Translations under genes and position numbers: made by a program
The notes under the pieces: model-generated
Told to the model about the DNA's origin: nothing
The model's database searches: none
What the model saw: the letters and a program-made list of their open reading frames with translations, nothing else
Assembly (NCBI GenBank): GCA_021776245.1
Contig: JAJFGF010000047.1
Coordinates: forward strand, 106,559-170,558
DNA from: Hyphococcus sp.
GTDB lineage: Bacteria > Pseudomonadota > Alphaproteobacteria > Caulobacterales > Parvularculaceae
Reading direction: 5' to 3'
Length of the DNA stretch: 64,000 bases
Part shown: in pieces, positions 62,789-64,000 of the stretch
Position numbering within the stretch: the stretch's first letter is position 1
How the letters are laid out: every line of letters starts with the position of its first letter

Positions 62789-63577
62789 CTATTGCGCCAG
62801 CGCCCGGGCGAGGCCGTCGCGCGTTGCGATCCATTCGCGTGCGGTGCAGCCGAGGAACCGGCGAAAATCGCGCGCCATCTGCGGCTGATCAAAATGACCC
62901 GCAGCGATCGCGGTCATCACCCAATCTTCATTCGGCGGACGCGCAACAGCATCAAACACGCCGCGAAAGCGGAGGATTGACCGAAAGAGGCGCGGGCTGA
63001 CCCCGACCTCCGCCTTGAACCGGCGCTGGAACTGGCGCTCCGATAAATCCTTGCCGGCGCCTGCCGGCTTGCCGGCGCGGAGTTTGGTTACCGCATCACG
63101 CACAAGCGCATCGATGCGCCCGCCCGCGACCCGCGCCGCGACATAATCTTCCACCACGTCCGCCGCCGCGCGCATATCGCTCATACCGCGCGCCGTCCCG
63201 ATCAGGCGCGAAGCGGCGCCCCCATGCTCGGCTGCAAGATCGAGCCGGCGGTCGGTCGCTGCGTCAACAGGCGCGCCAAGAAAGGCGCGCGCGCCGTCCG
63301 GGCGGAAACGCACGCCGATGCAGGCGAGCGCGCCGCGGGAAACAAGAACAAGCGGTCTTGTTACCTGCCCGGCAAACAACACCGGCGGCTGCAGCGCAGC
63401 AGCGCCTTCTTCCTGACAGGGCGTGCCCAGATGAACAATCAGTTCGGGCCGCCCGTCGGGGACAATCGGTTGCGGAGGAGCGTCAGGGGCGCCGGCAAAG
63501 GTCCAGACACAGTGAACAAAATCACGCAGCGACATGCGCGGTGCGTATTCCCGATAGGTTTCAAGACCAGCAGTCAT
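62789..63577 (-). CDS. AraC-family transcriptional regulator
   Basis: About 262 residues from the ATG at 63577; the extension to 63733 is in the MAPEG-like remnant and is rejected. The N-terminal ~150 residues form a ligand-binding domain (VHCVWTFAGAPDAPPQPIVP then DGRPELIVHLG) resembling transcription factors with DUF6597. The C-terminal helix-turn-helix pair has SERQFQRRFKAEVGVSPRLF, then RSILRFRGVFDAV, and AAGHFDQPQMARDFRRFLGC. It could control one of the nearby single genes. No direct evidence of the target exists. Confidence 0.9.
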   Translation of the reverse strand: MTAGLETYREYAPRMSLRDFVHCVWTFAGAPDAPPQPIVPDGRPELIVHLGTPCQEEGAAALQPPVLFAGQVTRPLVLVSRGALACIGVRFRPDGARAFLGAPVDAATDRRLDLAAEHGGAASRLIGTARGMSDMRAAADVVEDYVAARVAGGRIDALVRDAVTKLRAGKPAGAGKDLSERQFQRRFKAEVGVSPRLFRSILRFRGVFDAVARPPNEDWVMTAIAAGHFDQPQMARDFRRFLGCTAREWIATRDGLARALAQ

Positions 63578-63623
63578 GGCCTTATCATTGCCGGGCAACC
63601 GCGCCGCCGCAAGCATTTCAATG

Positions 63624-63713
63624 AAGCCAGGCGGCCCGCATTCGCTCATTTGTGCGGCAGGCTGCGCGGTCAATGTTGTTCTTGTGGTAATTGCGCTGCC
63701 GGTATTGATGCAG
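63624..63713 (+). pseudogene. 3' remnant of a MAPEG gene related to the one at 61687-62109
   Basis: Read as GGPHSLICAAGCAVNVVLVV then IALPVLM, this 90-base stretch matches the end of the intact MAPEG protein (GGPRSLTYVAGWAVNVLLVV then IALLALM), but has no stop at the corresponding place and lacks the N-terminal four-fifths. DNA similarity includes the GCGGTCAATGTT core. It is a decayed duplicate. Confidence 0.75.
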
Positions 63714-63901
63714 GGAAATCGAGAACACAACACCCAACTCCGCTCTTCCCGGCGAAAGCCGGGATCCAGCGGCAGTTCCCATTCAACGGGTACAGTGTTC
63801 GCAATTGTGCGTCAGACTCATAGCATCACTGGAAAAGCTGCGAGAGCGTTAAACGCACAGCAGTCTGGATCCCTGTGTATTGGATGCATGCTATAGATGC
63901 T
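63714..63901. other. Noncoding right-end segment
   Basis: No gene. It holds a repeat-like stretch (CTTCCCGGCGAAAGCCGGGA at 63744-63763) of the kind widely dispersed in proteobacteria, and several short direct words, but no reading frame with a ribosome site. Confidence 0.5.
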
Positions 63902-63965
63902 GCGGGAAGGAGGCCGTTGGATTCCTGGTCTTTGAAGACCGTAAGCCGGCTTGGCCCCTTCCCGC
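63902..63965. other. Structured 64-base element at the right edge
   Basis: A 13-bp outer stem pairs GCGGGAAGG plus GGCC (63902-63915, one bulged A) with GGCC plus CCTTCCCGC (63953-63965). Inside are a hairpin GGTCTT/AAGACC with a two-base loop, and a palindrome AAGCCGGCTT. The fold is much stronger than chance for this composition as judged by eye. It could be a small RNA, a leader or a terminator for a gene beyond the window. Confidence 0.4.
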
Positions 63966-64000
63966 GTAGATTACCATCAACCTGAACAGTTGCACGAGGC

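Noticed and set aside
63902..63965. tRNA, in particular a tRNA-Sec-like fold on the minus strand (loop resembling CTTCAAA)
   Set aside because: The stem and loop do not give a seven-base anticodon loop with a proper stem. No T-arm or long variable arm exists and the length is too short.

Overview
The window looks like chromosomal DNA of an alphaproteobacterium. GapR, COQ9, a three-gene proton-translocating transhydrogenase (pntAA/pntAB/pntB) preceded by a small subunit-IV-like membrane protein, a 41-residue L36 and a perfect CtrA-type box (TTAA-N7-TTAA) in front of a TacA-like sigma-54 regulator all point that way. The gene set would fit a Caulobacter/Hyphomonas/Parvularcula-type lineage, but that is inference. 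Genes are tightly packed, with many ATGA, GTGA or TAATG overlaps. I found no rRNA, tRNA, CRISPR array, phage or intact insertion sequence.

Layout. 1-5.5 kb: start of a PLP decarboxylase, a secreted hypothetical, a racemase-like protein lacking both catalytic cysteines, and a secreted Asp-box protein with a small partner. 5.6-11.1 kb: molybdenum cofactor synthesis (mobA divergent from a TauE/SafE transporter and moaA-moaD-moaE-moaB-moaC-moeA). 11.2-17.4 kb: an overlapping minus-strand operon of kamA, two ATP-grasp ligases, a GNAT-deacetylase-GNAT triple fusion, a SET-domain protein and a 72-residue protein. This is my best candidate for an undescribed system, built around beta-lysine. 17.4-20 kb: a decayed moeA fragment, a LapA-like protein, a lipoprotein and a LysR regulator. 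20.3-31.4 kb: an ion-homeostasis island (two MgtE, an MgtE-like protein without a channel, a ZntB-like and a CNNM-type protein, two MscS-type channels, DUF389, a Ca2+/Na+:H+ antiporter). It is divergent from a RimK module (small protein, RimB-like protease, RimK ligase, AstE/ASPA-like deacylase) at 31.5-34.3 kb.

34.4-48.4 kb is mostly housekeeping: LemA/DUF2207, COQ9, rpsU, a MipA-type outer-membrane protein, an odd lipoprotein with a methyltransferase fold, the transhydrogenase operon, a hydrolase, the TacA-like regulator, gapR, a TPR protein and rpmJ. 48.4-53.6 kb holds the PdeM/Lhr-like DNA-repair pair, a GNAT and a GAF-EAL phosphodiesterase. 54-63.6 kb is a run of single metabolic or envelope genes: membrane-anchored haloalkane dehalogenase, DoxX-like, M19 dipeptidase, beta-carbonic anhydrase, PuuD-like, M23 peptidase, SnoaL-like, PNPOx-like, MAPEG, DUF6265-like and AraC.

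Two patterns cross the window. A dispersed intergenic repeat with a 12-13 bp hairpin occurs four times, two copies flanking the first mgtE. Three decayed end fragments of nearby genes (moeA, a GNAT, a MAPEG gene) lie 1.5-7 kb from intact copies.
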